33,597 nucleotides of DNA from Virgisporangium aurantiacum (GTDB taxonomy: Bacteria > Actinomycetota > Actinomycetes > Mycobacteriales > Micromonosporaceae). The notes beneath the pieces are model-generated. The model saw nothing but the letters and a program-made list of their open reading frames with translations, was not told where the DNA came from and ran no database searches. Shown here piece after piece: positions 25,777 through 33,597 of this stretch. The position numbers and the translations under genes are program-made. The stretch spans positions 1 through 33,597 of the forward strand of contig NZ_BOPG01000126.1 in the NCBI RefSeq assembly GCF_016863635.1, written 5' to 3'. Positions within the stretch are counted from its first letter, which is position 1. Every line of letters begins with the position of its first letter.

Positions 25777-25810
25777 AAGATAGCAAACTTGCTGAACACT
25801 GCAACTTTCC
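25777..25810 (-). promoter_or_regulatory. promoter and imperfect operator of the TetR-MMPL operon
   Basis: Reverse strand: TTGCAG, 16 bases, TATCTT, about 10 bases before GTG 25769. The same bases contain AAGTTGC and GCAAGTT around AGTGTTCA, an imperfect dyad that would let the TetR protein cover the -35 region. Confidence 0.4.
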
Positions 25811-26084
25811 TGAGAGGCGTCACAGCCAACTGCCGCAGCGTGTGCCCGCAAAGGCTTACCTGATGCCGCGCGGCCTGCTGGAGTGGGCCGGGGCAGTGAC
25901 TAAAGCAGGGCGGTCAGCAGCGCCCGATCAGCGGGCCGGAACCGGACCCGCCGATCGCCGAGTTGGCGCGGCAGCACCGCAAATTGGTGGCGCGGCGTTC
26001 TACCATCTGTTCGTTCGGGTCGCCGCGGGTCGGCATGTCATGGGGTCGGCGACACCATCGACCTGCGCGCCCAACACCGAGATC

Positions 26085-26330
26085 CTGCCCACCCTCACCG
26101 ACGCCAGCGATGACCTGCGCACGCTGGGCGACCTTGGCCACGACGGCGAGTCCGACACCATCCCGTGGCGTTCACCCCAAAGGCGGCCACCTCGCCGTCC
26201 TATGGCAGCAGCTGAACAGGCCCAAGACAGCGTCCGGGCGATCGGCGAACGCGGCAACCGCTGCTGACGATGACGTTCAAAGCGAGTTCCCAGGCTGCGC
26301 GTGGCAGCGGGAGGCTCAGTTGGCGGTGTT
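26085..26330 (+). pseudogene. IS5-type (DDE_Tnp_4) transposase, C-terminal remnant
   Basis: Fragments in shifting frames read 'ILPTLTDASDDLRTLGDLGH', 'DGESDTI', 'FTPKGGHLAVLWQQLN', 'AQDSVRAIGERGN' and 'MTFKASSQ'. These match the order of the end of HARBI1-like IS5 transposases ('AL.DLGYEGE.DTI...FKKPKGG.L....QQ.N..H.SVRAIGERGN.LLKMTFKALR'). At least two frameshifts are needed, so it is dead. The upstream part of the enzyme is not recognisable in 25870-26084. Confidence 0.55.
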
Positions 26331-26470
26331 GGTGCCGCGGAGCCGGACACCGAACCGCCGGACAAAGTTCACTGGCAGAAACCCCAGCTTGCACGTCCTT
26401 CAGTGGCACGGACAACTTCGTTGGCAAAGGACAATCTGCACTGCTCTGCTACCTCACGTCCGTGACACCA

Positions 26471-26486
26471 TCCGTATAACTACGGA
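26471..26486. promoter_or_regulatory. perfect inverted repeat TCCGTA-TAAC-TACGGA
   Basis: A 6-bp perfect dyad with a 4-base AT-rich centre, 37 bases before the ATG at 26523. Possible operator or promoter-overlapping site for that small gene. Confidence 0.35.
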
Positions 26487-26522
26487 TTTCTTCCAGGCCG
26501 GTCACGTCGCAAGCTGGCAGAC

Positions 26523-26750
26523 ATGGCCCAATCCGCTACCCAATTGGTCGTGTTGGCCGAGCGGGACTACTGCTTCGGCAGAGGTCAACTCACCTTACGG
26601 ATCGGTCGGGTCGACTACGCCCACCCGGTCCGCTACGACAACGACATTTTCTACCGGGTCCACGGAGTGCAGGTCGGCTGGACCGGTGCCGATATCGCCG
26701 AGCGCGAGGTGCTGGTTCGTGCCCGCCTGCTGCCCCGTCCTGACCGCTAA
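26523..26750 (+). CDS. small hypothetical protein
   Basis: 75 residues (AQSATQLVVLAERDYCFGRG, ending VLVRARLLPRPDR). The composition is balanced and strand-rich and looks coding rather than random: 'GQLTLRIGRVDYAHPVRYDN' and 'FYRVHGVQVGWTGADIAERE'. No family recognised. No clear ribosome site precedes the ATG. It lies 65 bases before the LuxR-ATPase fragment. Might be an independent gene or part of a lost larger one. Confidence 0.45.
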   Translation: MAQSATQLVVLAERDYCFGRGQLTLRIGRVDYAHPVRYDNDIFYRVHGVQVGWTGADIAEREVLVRARLLPRPDR

Positions 26751-26815
26751 ACGCGCGCCACGTCTCCGTATTTGTCCGGTACCCGGCCGGCGACCAGACT
26801 CTGGAGGGTGTCGGT

Positions 26816-27394
26816 GTGCATGAAGTGACCGTCCACCAGCTCGCGACGGCGAATGCCTGGCTGAGACACAACGGCAGCGTGCTGTTCTTCGGATCGCACA
26901 CCGCCACGGACACTGGCGTCGTTGACGCTCTGGTCGACTGCGTCGACGGTCGGCGGGTACTCATCCGTCGCAACGACCACACCGATCCGCAGCGTCGGCT
27001 CGGCGCGTTGACCGCGCTGTTCTCCACAGTGGATGAGGCGGAGGCGGCCACCCTCCCGCCCGAACACCGCCGGCTGCTGACGGAATCGATCTTCCGTTCA
27101 CCCGCCGCGGCCGTGCCGTCCGCCGCGGTGTTGGGACCGGCCGTGCTGAGCCTTCTGCGGGCGCTGAGCAGATCGACGCCGCCGTTGCTGGTTGTCGAGG
27201 CGGTGCACCGGTTGGATGACGACACGCGCTGCGTGCTGGAGTACATGGCGGAGGAGGCGCGCGGATCGCTGGTCCGCATGATCGCCGTGGAGGAGGTGCC
27301 CGGCCCGGGCGGACCGCGGGGCTATGCGATCTGCCCGTCGCCGCTGGTGATCATCGGTCTCGGCCCGTCGTTCGGCTCACTCTCACCGAACTAG
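26816..27394 (+). pseudogene. ATPase fragment of a large LuxR-family (MalT/LAL-type) regulator
   Basis: 192 codons from GTG 26816. Residues about 105-160 match the Walker B region of AAA/STAND ATPases in LAL regulators (VLSLLRALSRSTPPLLVVEA, then VHRLDDDTRCVLEYMAEEA), and 'ALTALFSTVDEAEAATLPPEH' matches the usual segment before it. The Walker A loop is degenerate (FFGSHTATDTG instead of GxxGxGKS/T). Only the N-terminal ATPase part of a normally 900-residue protein remains. After 'LVIIGLGPS' the expected 'RPVVRLTLTE' is in another frame, and the segment then runs into the tail-to-tail NB-ARC regulator gene. I treat it as a truncated, frameshifted gene. Confidence 0.6.
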
Positions 27395-29856
27395 AGCTGG
27401 TGGGTCTGTTGCGCCGCAGCCCAGGCGGCGGCCTGGCTACGGCTGGCGAAGCCGAGCTTGGCCAGGATGTTTTCCACGTGGCTCTCGGCCGTCCGCTGGG
27501 AGATCACCAGTGTGCTGGCGATCTCCTTGTTCGACAGGCCCTGCGTCAGGAGGTCGGCGACCTGGCGCTCCCGGCGGGTCAGCGGCGTCGACCGGTCCGC
27601 GGGTGGTGGTGGCGTCGGTCGCCGGTATTCGTCGAGGGCATAGGCGATCGCGTCGTTGTAGGACATCGCCCGGCCGTGGGTGAACGCCTCGGCGAACGTC
27701 GTGTCGCTGAGGCCGGCCCGGGCCTGCCGCTGCGCTGCCTCGTGCGGGCCGGCGAGAAAGGTGAACCTGGCCACCGATGCGCCGATCTCGACCCACAGCG
27801 TGTCAGCGGCGCCGAGCAGCGTGGCGGCACGGCGGTACTGCCGCAGGCTGGCGACGGCGCCGGCCATCACCTCGATGCCTTGGACAGCGCCGTACCGATC
27901 GGTCGATCCCGGCGGCCGGTGGAGCCGCAGGCTCGCCTCCACCAGGGCGACGACGTCAGTCATCCGTCCCTGCCGCCACGCTGACAGCGCCTGCGCCCGG
28001 AGGGCGTACGACCGGAGGCGATGCTCTCCGCGTGGCTCGGTGATCGCCAGGACCTCGCGGAAACACGCATCGGCCCGGTCGTGGTCGCCGGCCATCCCGG
28101 TGACCATCCCGAGAGCGATCAGCTGACCGAGCCGCAGTTCGAGGTTGTGCACGGACCCACGTTGCGGCGCGGTCGACAGGATGTCGCGCGAGGCCTCAAG
28201 CGCCTCGATCGCGGCGGGCAGGTCCCCGTCGTGCAGCCGGAACTGCCCCCGCAGGAACACGGCCAGGGCAATTTCGGCGGTGGCGTCCAGCCGTCGGGCC
28301 AGGTCCTCACCCTCGTCTAGCAAGCGCGTGCCCAGCTCGGCCTGGTTCTGGGTCATCGTCATCTGACCGTCGAGCAGCAGCGCCCGCGCCCGCACGGCGG
28401 TCGGCGCGGTCGCCTGCGCCAGGGCGAGGTCGAGCCAGCGGCGGCCCTCGCCGAACATCCCGGTGGTCCACCAGTACAGCCCCGGCAGGTTCACCACCAT
28501 CTCCAGGACCTCGTGGGCCTGGCCGGGCTCGGCCAGGCAATCATCGACGGCCGCGCGCAGGTTGGGGTGCTCGCGGTTCAGCCTGGCCATCCAGTACGCC
28601 TGCCGGCTGCTGATCCACTCCGCCTTGGCCCGCGCCACAAGCTGCTGATACCAGGCGCGGTGCCGGCGGCGGAACGCTTCCCGCTCACCAGCCTCGATCA
28701 GCTTGTCCGCGCCGAAGTCGCGAACCGTCTCCAGCATCCGGTACCGCGCCTGCTCGTCACCGTGGCTTCCATCGTGGCCATCGTCGTGGCCATCGTCGTC
28801 ACGGCCGACAACGGACTTGTTCACCAGGCCCGCCAGCAGGTCCAGCACCTCGTCAACGGGCACCAGATCGTCGGTACAGATACCCTCGACCGCGTCGAGT
28901 TCGAACCCGCCGACGAAGACCGACAGACGCGCCCACAGCACCTGCTCCTGCTTGCCGCACAGGTCGAACGACCAGTCGACACATGCCCGCAGTGTCCGCT
29001 GCCGCGCCGGCGCGCCGCGGCTGCCTTGACGCAGCAGGATGAACCGGTCGCCGAGCCGATGGAGCAGCTGCTGCGGCGACAGCATCCGAATCCGGGCTGC
29101 CGCAAGTTCGATGGCCAGCGGCAGCCCATCGACGCGGTGACAGATCTCGGCCACCGCCGCCCGGTTGCCCGCGGTCAGCTCGAAGCCCGGCTTGACGGCC
29201 CGCGCCCGCGTCGTGAACAACGCCACCGCGTCGTACCGGCCGATCTCGTCGAGACTCTGTCCGCCACCCGACGCCGGGGCTGGCAACGGCCCCACCGCGA
29301 AAACGACCTCTCCGGAGATGGCCAGCGGCTCGCGGCTGGTGGCCATGACCCGCAACGTCGGGCAGGTGCGCAGCAACCCCATCACCAGGGCCGCGCACGC
29401 CGGCAGGAGATGCTCGCAGTTGTCCAGCACGAGCAGGGCCCGCCGGTGGGCGAGATAGTCGGTCAGCTGCCGCAACGACAGCCCTCCGCCACGATCCTCA
29501 AGCCCGAGCACGGCGGCGACCAGACCCGCCAACGCACCAGAGTGCTCGACCTCCTGGCTACCCAGCCCAGGATTGCGTAGCGCGGTCAGGTCCACGAACC
29601 AGCCGCCGTCCGCGAACGCCCGCCCCGCCCCAGCCGCCGCCCGCAGCGCCAGCCGGGTCTTGCCTATTCCGCCGACACCGATCAACGTCACCAGCCGGCT
29701 GTCTGCCAGCAGCCGGCTGACCTCGCGCAGCTCCGACCGGCGACCAACGAAGCTGGCCAACTCCACCGGAAGGTTCCCCGGGACGGCTCGACGAACCACC
29801 GGAGTCACACTACTCCGCACTACCCACACCGCAGCCGTCATCACCCGTCCGTGCAC
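27391..29856 (-). CDS. NB-ARC/STAND ATPase LuxR-family transcriptional regulator
   Basis: Up to 821 residues. 'GNLPVELASFVGRRSELREV' opens the NB-ARC module, followed by Walker A 'GVGGIGKTRL' (about residue 60), Walker B 'RALLVLDNCEHLL' (about 142), sensor 'ATSREPL' and 'GLPLAIELAAARI'. A TPR-like helical region follows (about 400-740), and a LuxR helix-turn-helix at 752-806 (LTRRERQVADLLTQGLSNKE, IASTLVISQRTAESHVENIL). It is an ATP-gated regulator that binds DNA through its C-terminus. A run of Asp/Gly/His (DDDGHDDGHDGSHGDEQ, about residue 355) is an unusual low-complexity insert. The start is uncertain: ATG at 29856 or 29841 or a later GTG. An insertion element begins only 24 bases upstream, so the native promoter is gone. 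Confidence 0.85.
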   Translation of the reverse strand: MHGRVMTAAVWVVRSSVTPVVRRAVPGNLPVELASFVGRRSELREVSRLLADSRLVTLIGVGGIGKTRLALRAAAGAGRAFADGGWFVDLTALRNPGLGSQEVEHSGALAGLVAAVLGLEDRGGGLSLRQLTDYLAHRRALLVLDNCEHLLPACAALVMGLLRTCPTLRVMATSREPLAISGEVVFAVGPLPAPASGGGQSLDEIGRYDAVALFTTRARAVKPGFELTAGNRAAVAEICHRVDGLPLAIELAAARIRMLSPQQLLHRLGDRFILLRQGSRGAPARQRTLRACVDWSFDLCGKQEQVLWARLSVFVGGFELDAVEGICTDDLVPVDEVLDLLAGLVNKSVVGRDDDGHDDGHDGSHGDEQARYRMLETVRDFGADKLIEAGEREAFRRRHRAWYQQLVARAKAEWISSRQAYWMARLNREHPNLRAAVDDCLAEPGQAHEVLEMVVNLPGLYWWTTGMFGEGRRWLDLALAQATAPTAVRARALLLDGQMTMTQNQAELGTRLLDEGEDLARRLDATAEIALAVFLRGQFRLHDGDLPAAIEALEASRDILSTAPQRGSVHNLELRLGQLIALGMVTGMAGDHDRADACFREVLAITEPRGEHRLRSYALRAQALSAWRQGRMTDVVALVEASLRLHRPPGSTDRYGAVQGIEVMAGAVASLRQYRRAATLLGAADTLWVEIGASVARFTFLAGPHEAAQRQARAGLSDTTFAEAFTHGRAMSYNDAIAYALDEYRRPTPPPPADRSTPLTRRERQVADLLTQGLSNKEIASTLVISQRTAESHVENILAKLGFASRSQAAAWAAAQQTHQL

Positions 29857-29879
29857 AACGACGCATCCACCGCCGCTTA

Positions 29880-31489
29880 CCCCTAATTACTTCGACCTGA
29901 AAAAGTCTGTTGGGCGGGCTCGGGGTAGCGCATCGTCGATGCTGCTCTGGTGGCGGCTGGGTTAGCGGGTCTGGTCGGCTGCGAGGGTGGTGATTTTGAC
30001 GAGGTTGTGGGCGAGGATGCCGTGTCCGCACCAGGTTCGGGCGCCGGTGAGGGTGGTCAGGCGGGTGCGGTGCCAGCCGTAGCGGTGTTTGAGGTGGCTG
30101 ATGCGGCCTTCGCAGCCGGTGCGCCATTTGACGAGTCGGCCGAACGCTGGCCGTTGTTCATGTTTTCGGCGGCTGGTGCCGGTGGTGGCTTTGCGGGGGA
30201 TGGCGACGTTTTGGACGCCGAGGTCATGGAGTCCGGTCTCGACGCGGGCTTCGCCGTAGCCCCGGTCTGCGGCCACCGCGCGGGGAACCCGGCCGGTGCG
30301 TTGGTGGATGCGGCCGATCGCCGGTTCCAGTTGCGGCGCGTCGGGCGGGTTGCCCTCCTCGACGGTGTGGTCCAGGACGATCCCGTCGACGTTGTCGAGG
30401 ACCTGGGCCTTGTAGCCGAATTCGACCGGCCGGTCGACGCGGCCTTTGCGGATCGGTCGGGCGTGCGGGTCGTGCAGGCTCACCAGCCGGGTGGCCGAGT
30501 CGGGTTTGCCGCCGCCGAGGCGGATACGGGCCTGCGCGGCGACCTGGGCGGCGCGTTGCAGGAGGAGGTCGAGTTCGTCGATGGCCCGCCGCAGCCGGCC
30601 CTTGCGGTGTCCGGTGGTGCGGGGCAGGGCCCGGCGGGCGTTACGGACCACCGCGGCAGCTTCGGCGCTGGCCTGGTCGACCAGACGGGCCAGTTCGCCG
30701 GTGATGCGGGCCACGGTGGCCTGCGCCTCGTCGCGGGCCGCGGCGCCGCGCAGCCGTAGCTTGGAGGCGATCTCACGGACCCGGCGGGCGGCGGCCCGGC
30801 CACGGTCACGGAATCTCGTGCGGCTGGCCCCGCCGGCGGTCCTGATCCGCCGGACCAGCCGGCCGATCTTCACCACGGCGCAGGCGAGCAGGCCGGTGTC
30901 GGTCGGGTACTTCACGTTCGCCGACACCACGGTGGTGTCGGCGCGGACTTTTCCCGTCTTCACCACCCGGGCCTGCACCGCTGTGGTCAGCAGCGTCTCG
31001 TTCAGCTCGGCGACCGTCCGATCTCCGCATCGGGTGGTGATCTTCATCAGCGTGGTCGGGTGCGGGACGCGGCCGTCGATGTCGATGCGGCAGAACCGCC
31101 GCCACGAGATCGAGTCGGCCACCTCCGCGCACACCGACTCGTAGCCGAGCTGGTAGCGGTGCTTGAGGAACATGAGCCGCAGATAGGTTTCCATCGGCAC
31201 CGACGGTCGCCCCAGCGTGGCCGAGAAGTGCGGCACGAACGGGGCGAAGAACCGCTCATCGTCCAGCCACGCATCGACGCGTTCCAGCTCTGCCGGCAGC
31301 CGCAGGCACACCTCCGGCAGGACCGACTCCCACAACGACGGCTGCACGTTCCGCGTCCGCAACATGACCGCAATCCCTTGCGCACCAACGACATCCTGTC
31401 GCCGTCCATGGTGACCGACCGGCCTGCCCGACAGCACCGGACACGCCGACAACCATCGATCTACTTTTTCAGGTCGAAGTAATTAGGGG
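29880..31489 (-). mobile_element. ISNCY-type insertion sequence, complete
   Basis: Bounded by perfect 27-bp inverted repeats at 29880-29906 (CCCCTAATTACTTCGACCTG...) and 31463-31489 (reverse complement). About 1.61 kb with one transposase gene. The bases next to the ends (...GCTTA and CCGCAAG...) do not form a target duplication. The right end abuts an IS110 fragment; the left end is 24 bases from the regulator start. Confidence 0.9.
29962..31365 (-). CDS. ISNCY-family transposase
   Basis: 467 residues from ATG 31365 (MLRTRNVQPSLWESVLPEVC), preferred over the longer frame because AAGGGA lies about 9 bases upstream and family members start here. The catalytic DDE residues appear intact: Asp in 'GKVRADTTVVSANV', Asp in 'RAVAADRGYGEARV' and Glu in 'WRTGCEGRISHLKHRYG'. 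The region between the first two carries a long Arg/Ala-rich coiled insertion (about residues 180-310). It cuts at the terminal repeats and moves the element. No frameshift or stop is present, so the element may be active. Confidence 0.9.
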   Translation of the reverse strand: MLRTRNVQPSLWESVLPEVCLRLPAELERVDAWLDDERFFAPFVPHFSATLGRPSVPMETYLRLMFLKHRYQLGYESVCAEVADSISWRRFCRIDIDGRVPHPTTLMKITTRCGDRTVAELNETLLTTAVQARVVKTGKVRADTTVVSANVKYPTDTGLLACAVVKIGRLVRRIRTAGGASRTRFRDRGRAAARRVREIASKLRLRGAAARDEAQATVARITGELARLVDQASAEAAAVVRNARRALPRTTGHRKGRLRRAIDELDLLLQRAAQVAAQARIRLGGGKPDSATRLVSLHDPHARPIRKGRVDRPVEFGYKAQVLDNVDGIVLDHTVEEGNPPDAPQLEPAIGRIHQRTGRVPRAVAADRGYGEARVETGLHDLGVQNVAIPRKATTGTSRRKHEQRPAFGRLVKWRTGCEGRISHLKHRYGWHRTRLTTLTGARTWCGHGILAHNLVKITTLAADQTR

Positions 31490-31630
31490 CCGCAAGACCC
31501 GACCCCGTCGACGCCCACAGCGTGGCCGTGGCCGGCCTGCGCAGGCCGGATCAGGGTGCGGTCGCCGCCGATGACGCCACGGTCGCATTGAGGTTGCTGG
31601 TCGACCGCTGTGACGAACGGCCCGCAGCGT
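31486..31630 (+). pseudogene. IS110-family transposase fragment
   Basis: From the edge of the ISNCY element the text reads GRKT, then (one extra C) 'DPVDAHSVAVAGLRRPDQGA' and 'VAADDATVALRLLVDRCDE'. IS110 transposases contain 'GRKTDP.DA.SVA..ALR.......V..D...ALR.L..RR.EL' between the DEDD nuclease and the serine-containing transposase domain. About 45 residues remain; both ends are lost. The N-terminal portion is not found on the other side of the ISNCY element. Confidence 0.6.
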
Positions 31631-31993
31631 GTGCCCAGCACGGGTGCGGTCGCCGCGCTGGCAGGGGTGGCCCACCCAGCCGGAATGGCTGTCCCTCGTC
31701 GCCGCCCCCGTCCGGCGGGGCGTGGATGCCGGCGCCCCGGAGGACGGCCAACTGCAGGCGGTGTACGACGGATTGGCCTCGGCCCGACGGACCGGCGGCC
31801 GGCTGCGGGCGCCGCGCCATGATGAACCCTGAGCGCGCCCGCAGAGCCCGAGGCTCGTCTGTGGCTGCGGCCCGCGCTGCCGACCTTTCTGGCCGGGGCG
31901 CTGCGGGCCGAATCCTCGTCGTGCTCCACCTGATCACGCCAGGTTCGGCCGCCCGCAAGTCCCCCGTCCGGCAGGACAACGGACCGGACACCG
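31631..31993. other. stretch without a recognised gene
   Basis: About 360 bases between the IS110 fragment and the IS5 element. One frame (31640-31830) reads 'RWQGWPTQPEWLSLVAAPVR' and continues about 40 residues with plausible coding character, but I cannot assign a family. It may be a remnant of a deleted gene. Confidence 0.3.
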
Positions 31994-32042
31994 CTGAGAG
32001 GGCGTTTTGTGAGGTTTCCGTAGTTCGTCATCGCTCGATGAA

Positions 32043-32942
32043 GTGATGTTGGGGCTGGTCCGGTGTCCCAGCGACATGTGTTCGCGTTGGCTGGTCGTGG
32101 GCAAGCGCAAGGCGTACCCGAGTGATCTGACCGATGATCAGTGGGCGGTCGTCGGTCCGTTCCTGGATGCATGGAAGGCGAAACACCCGTCGGTGTCGGG
32201 GCATCAGGGCCGCTATCCGCTTCGGGAGATCGTGAACGCGATCTTTTACCAGAACCGGACCGGGTGTCAGTGGGCGTATCTGCCGCACGATCTGCCGCCG
32301 AAATCGGCGACGTACTACTACTTCGCGTTGTGGCGCGACGACGGCACCGACCAGACGATCCACGACCTGCTGCGGTGCCAGGCCCGGGAGAAGGCCGGCC
32401 GGGCCGAGGACCCGACCGCGGTCGTGCTGGACAGCCAGTCCATCCGCGCGGCGAACCACATCCCCGCCGCGACGACCGGAAAAGACGCGGCGAAGAAGGT
32501 TCCGGGGCGCAAGCGCGGGCTCGCGGTGGACACCCTGGGCCTGATCATAGCCGTGGTGGTGATGGCCGCCTCGGCCACCGACAACCAGATCGGCGTGGCC
32601 CTGGTCGACCGGGTCGTCGCGCACACCCCGACCGTGACGAAGGCGTGGGTCGATGCCGGTTTCAAGGACGACGTCCAAATTCACGGTGCGGTCAACGGGA
32701 TCGACGTCGAACAGGTCAAGCGTTCCGACACCCAGCCGGGGTTCGTGCCGGTGGCCAAGCGGTGGATCGTCGAACAGGTCCACGGCACGCTGATGCTGCA
32801 GCGCCGGCTCGTGCGCGAGTACGAGACCCGGCCGGCCTCCAGCGAGTCACGGACCTGGTGGGCGGCCACCGCGAACCTGGTCCGCCGGCTGACCGGCACG
32901 ACCACCCCGTCCTGGCGCGAGCCGTTGAACGACAACGGATGA
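32043..32942 (+). CDS. IS5-family transposase
   Basis: Up to 299 residues; the family domain starts at 'GKRKAYPSDLTDDQWAVVGP', so the GTG at 32097 is a likely real start. It includes the DUF4096-like N-terminal domain (YPLREIVNAIFYQNRTGCQW, YLPHDLPPKSATYYYF) and the DDE core: Asp in 'AVVLDSQSIRAA', Asp in 'KAWVDAGFKDD' and Glu in 'RWIVEQVHGTL'. The frame is unbroken and all three acidic residues are present. Its stop overlaps the start of the next ORF as ATGA. Confidence 0.9.
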   Translation: MMLGLVRCPSDMCSRWLVVGKRKAYPSDLTDDQWAVVGPFLDAWKAKHPSVSGHQGRYPLREIVNAIFYQNRTGCQWAYLPHDLPPKSATYYYFALWRDDGTDQTIHDLLRCQAREKAGRAEDPTAVVLDSQSIRAANHIPAATTGKDAAKKVPGRKRGLAVDTLGLIIAVVVMAASATDNQIGVALVDRVVAHTPTVTKAWVDAGFKDDVQIHGAVNGIDVEQVKRSDTQPGFVPVAKRWIVEQVHGTLMLQRRLVREYETRPASSESRTWWAATANLVRRLTGTTTPSWREPLNDNG

Positions 32943-33381
32943 ACCACGAGCAGGTCCTGGAACTGATCACCGCGCGGGAAGCCGTTGCCGCTACCCAGGC
33001 CGAGCAGTTACGCGTCCAGATCGCCGCGTTCACCGAGCAACTCGCTGTCGTCGACGCCGAGCTGGCCGACCTGGCGACGACGCGCGATACGCTGCTGCGA
33101 CTCACCGGAACCACTACCAGCAACGCGGCGCCGACGGACGCGACCGTGGCAAGTCCGGCCTACCAGCAGATCCTCGCCGTGTTCGCCGCCACCAGCAATC
33201 CGTTACGCGCCAAGGACATCTGCGTCGCGCTCGGCACCGGCACCGCCGCGAAGAACACCGAAAGCCTGCGCGCCAAACTCAAAGCCTCGTCAACCGCGGC
33301 GTCCTTACCGAGCCCGAGTCCGGCCTGTTCGCCCTCGCCCAACCCGCGACCAGCAACCCTCACCCGACGCCGGAGCCATAA
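32939..33381 (+). pseudogene. IS5-associated accessory ORF, frameshifted
   Basis: Begins at ATG 32939, overlapping the transposase stop by four bases (ATGA), a translational-coupling arrangement. It encodes an N-terminal coiled coil (VLELITAREAVAATQAEQLR, VQIAAFTEQLAVVDAELADL) and then a winged-helix-like part (SPAYQQILAVFAATSNPLRA, KDICVALGTGTAAKNTESLR, AKLK). Near 33282 one base is lost: the natural continuation 'LVNRGVLTEPESGLFALAQP' and stop TAA (33379-33381) are in another frame. The role in transposition is unknown. The same second ORF accompanies some actinobacterial IS5 elements, which suggests a conserved accessory or regulatory function. Confidence 0.65.
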
Positions 33382-33597
33382 CGGACATCGGCTCCCGAAC
33401 CACCCTCTGAGTTGGCACGCAGGCGCGGGCGAAGTTCGCCGACGCACCGTGCATGCTCATCGTCGTCCACGCCATCGCCAGCGTCTCACGAAGGCCACCG
33501 CAGGTGCGGCAGCCGCCAAGCGGCTGGCGACCTCTTGCGGGTGGGTGAGTTGATCGTGCGCGATCGTTGGTGCCGTGGTGGCGATGCCGAGGCAGCG

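Larger units (their letters stand above)
31998..33407 (+). mobile_element. IS5-family insertion sequence with TGA target duplication
   Basis: Left end GAGGGCGTTTTGTGAG (31998) and right end CTCCCGAACCACCCTC (33407) are imperfect inverted repeats, 12 of 16 matching. They are flanked on both sides by TGA (31995-31997 and 33408-33410). A 3-bp TNA duplication is typical of IS1031-like members of the IS5 family. Contains a transposase gene and an overlapping second ORF. Confidence 0.75.

Noticed and set aside
28750..28810. CRISPR-like or satellite repeat
   Set aside because: Short imperfect repeats within a coding frame, with no spacers; treated as a low-complexity protein linker.
28513..29580. 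355-codon plus-strand frame
   Set aside because: Antisense to the NB-ARC regulator, no recognisable domain; explained by high GC content.

Overview
The window is high-GC DNA from an actinomycete. Codon use, GTG starts, near-leaderless promoters, and the gene families (NB-ARC LuxR regulators, an MMPL exporter, ISNCY/IS5/IS701-type transposases, a bacterial SUFU protein) fit a soil or plant-associated filamentous genus. I cannot name the genus from sequence alone. No RNA gene or CRISPR array was seen.

Left part (1-14.2 kb) is accessory and heavily eroded. Intact orphan genes sit among broken regulators and transposase fragments. The intact genes are two beta-propeller-like proteins (1280 and 6198), a MmcQ/YjbR protein (2436), an ankyrin-repeat protein (7541), a SUFU-domain protein (10882) and two beta-solenoid/bactofilin-like proteins (12270 and 13619). 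A frameshifted duplicate of the last lies at 5484. The broken genes are a LysR tail, a TPR regulator, a histidine kinase, a NarL-type LuxR regulator, a tyrosine recombinase, and pieces of IS4, IS3, IS701, IS1634 and other transposases. Repeat-fold and SUFU genes scattered without enzymes resemble heterogeneous poly-immunity arrays of polymorphic-toxin systems. No toxin is visible, so this is a hypothesis.

Middle part (14.4-22.8 kb) is well preserved. A TetR protein with two DNA-binding domains (14447) faces a reverse-strand operon: type-B carboxylesterase, MFS transporter, DUF1963 protein. Divergent from the operon is a 953-residue secreted protein (19916) joining a necrosis-inducing NPP1/NLP domain to two GH43 glycosidase modules. 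The roughly 660 bp between them carries four copies of a GATTAAC-core motif, two near each start and in opposite orientation, suggesting shared control. Together this looks like a plant-tissue or plant-polymer interaction locus.

Right part (22.8-33.6 kb) holds a TetR-MMPL export operon, a decayed IS5-type transposase, a small unknown ORF, an ATPase fragment of a LuxR regulator, and a full NB-ARC LuxR-family regulator. An intact ISNCY-type element (29880-31489, perfect 27-bp terminal inverted repeats) abuts the start of that regulator. Beyond it lie an IS110 fragment and an IS5-family element (31998-33407) with a TGA target duplication and a frameshifted second ORF.
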